This document shows positions 6,987-7,223 of a stretch of 7,223 bases of DNA, in pieces. The translations under genes and the position numbers were made by a program. The stretch is from an uncultured Lachnospiraceae bacterium (GTDB lineage: Bacteria > Bacillota > Clostridia > Lachnospirales > Lachnospiraceae). The DNA lies in assembly GCA_900313265.1 (NCBI GenBank), contig OMRN01000465.1, positions 1 to 7,223 of the forward strand, written 5' to 3'. The notes under the pieces are model-generated. The model was given only the letters and a program-made list of their open reading frames with translations. It did no database searches and had not been told where the DNA came from. Position 1 is the first letter of the stretch, and each line of letters starts with the position of its first letter.

Positions 6987-7223
6987 ATGGACGAGAACGA
7001 AGTTGTAACGGAAATTCATTTAAGCGATGAGCAGATATCGGATATGGATAAAGGAACCGTCGAGATTGCATCCGGCAGCGTATCCGGACAGAAGCCGAAG
7101 AAGAAAAAAGGTGCGCCGAAGTTCCTGCTTGGATTTCTGGCGGGATTTGCTACGATGCTTGTAATCCTGCTTGTTACTTTTATTATCTGTTTCGGAATCA
7201 TCAAAAGAGCGAATCCGAACAGT
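6987..7223 (+). CDS. N-terminus of a single-pass membrane protein, possibly S41 (CtpA-type) protease; 3'-truncated
   Basis: The frame stays open from ATG 6987 to the last base, giving 79 residues. Residues 1-44 are polar and cytoplasmic by the positive-inside rule: first acidic (MDENEVVTEIHLSDEQ), then a basic run KPKKKKG at 36-42. Residues 46-72 (starting FLLGFLAGFATMLVILL) form one strong hydrophobic segment with no signal-peptidase site visible. It is followed by KRANPNS, where the extracellular part would start. No catalytic domain lies inside the window. In Clostridia an S41 carboxy-terminal processing protease with this kind of anchored N-terminus often follows ftsE, ftsX and an M23 gene, so I infer that identity; another anchored envelope protein is possible. 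That a gene starts here is well supported; its function is not. Confidence 0.6.
   Translation, partial: MDENEVVTEIHLSDEQISDMDKGTVEIASGSVSGQKPKKKKGAPKFLLGFLAGFATMLVILLVTFIICFGIIKRANPNS

Overview
The window reads as chromosomal DNA of an anaerobic Bacillota bacterium, most likely class Clostridia and probably near Lachnospiraceae. The grounds are strong AGGAGG-type ribosome binding sites, a TTG start, Gram-positive-type FtsX and FtsE, a clostripain-type peptidase, and a CdaR/PucR-type regulator beside ftsEX. This placement is an inference from gene content; there is no 16S or other marker. All genes lie on the + strand and are tightly packed. There is no sign of a mobile element, tRNA, rRNA or CRISPR.

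Layout: (1) positions 2-1795 hold the 3' part of a clostripain-family (C11) cysteine peptidase with its His/Cys pair intact; its true start lies before the window. (2) 1824-2696 is a CvfB/YitL-type RNA-binding protein with three S1-like domains and a winged helix, starting at TTG. (3) 2697-2849 is the longest intergenic gap; it holds a plausible sigma-A promoter and a long imperfect hairpin in the leader. (4) 2850-3941 is a CdaR/PucR-like transcriptional regulator. (5) 3969-4712 and 4705-5595 are ftsE and ftsX, overlapping by 8 bases. (6) 5640-6869 is a secreted coiled-coil M23 (LytM-type) peptidoglycan hydrolase. (7) 6870-6986 is a gap with a 10-bp hairpin. (8) 6987-7223 is the start of a gene cut by the window end, encoding a single-pass membrane protein; context suggests an S41 carboxy-terminal processing protease.

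Genes 4-6, and probably 8, look like one cell-wall module. FtsE (ATPase) and FtsX (membrane transducer) would drive the extracellular coiled-coil hydrolase to cut peptidoglycan during division or elongation. This parallels FtsEX-PcsB in streptococci, FtsEX-CwlO in Bacillus and FtsEX-EnvC in E. coli. Here the PcsB-like coiled coil is joined to an M23 domain that keeps its zinc ligands, so the partner is probably an enzyme and not only an activator. The regulator heading the unit is the least explained part. I see no wholly new system; the points most worth following are the regulator and its leader hairpin, the intact M23 partner, and the possible protease-hydrolase pairing at the 3' end.
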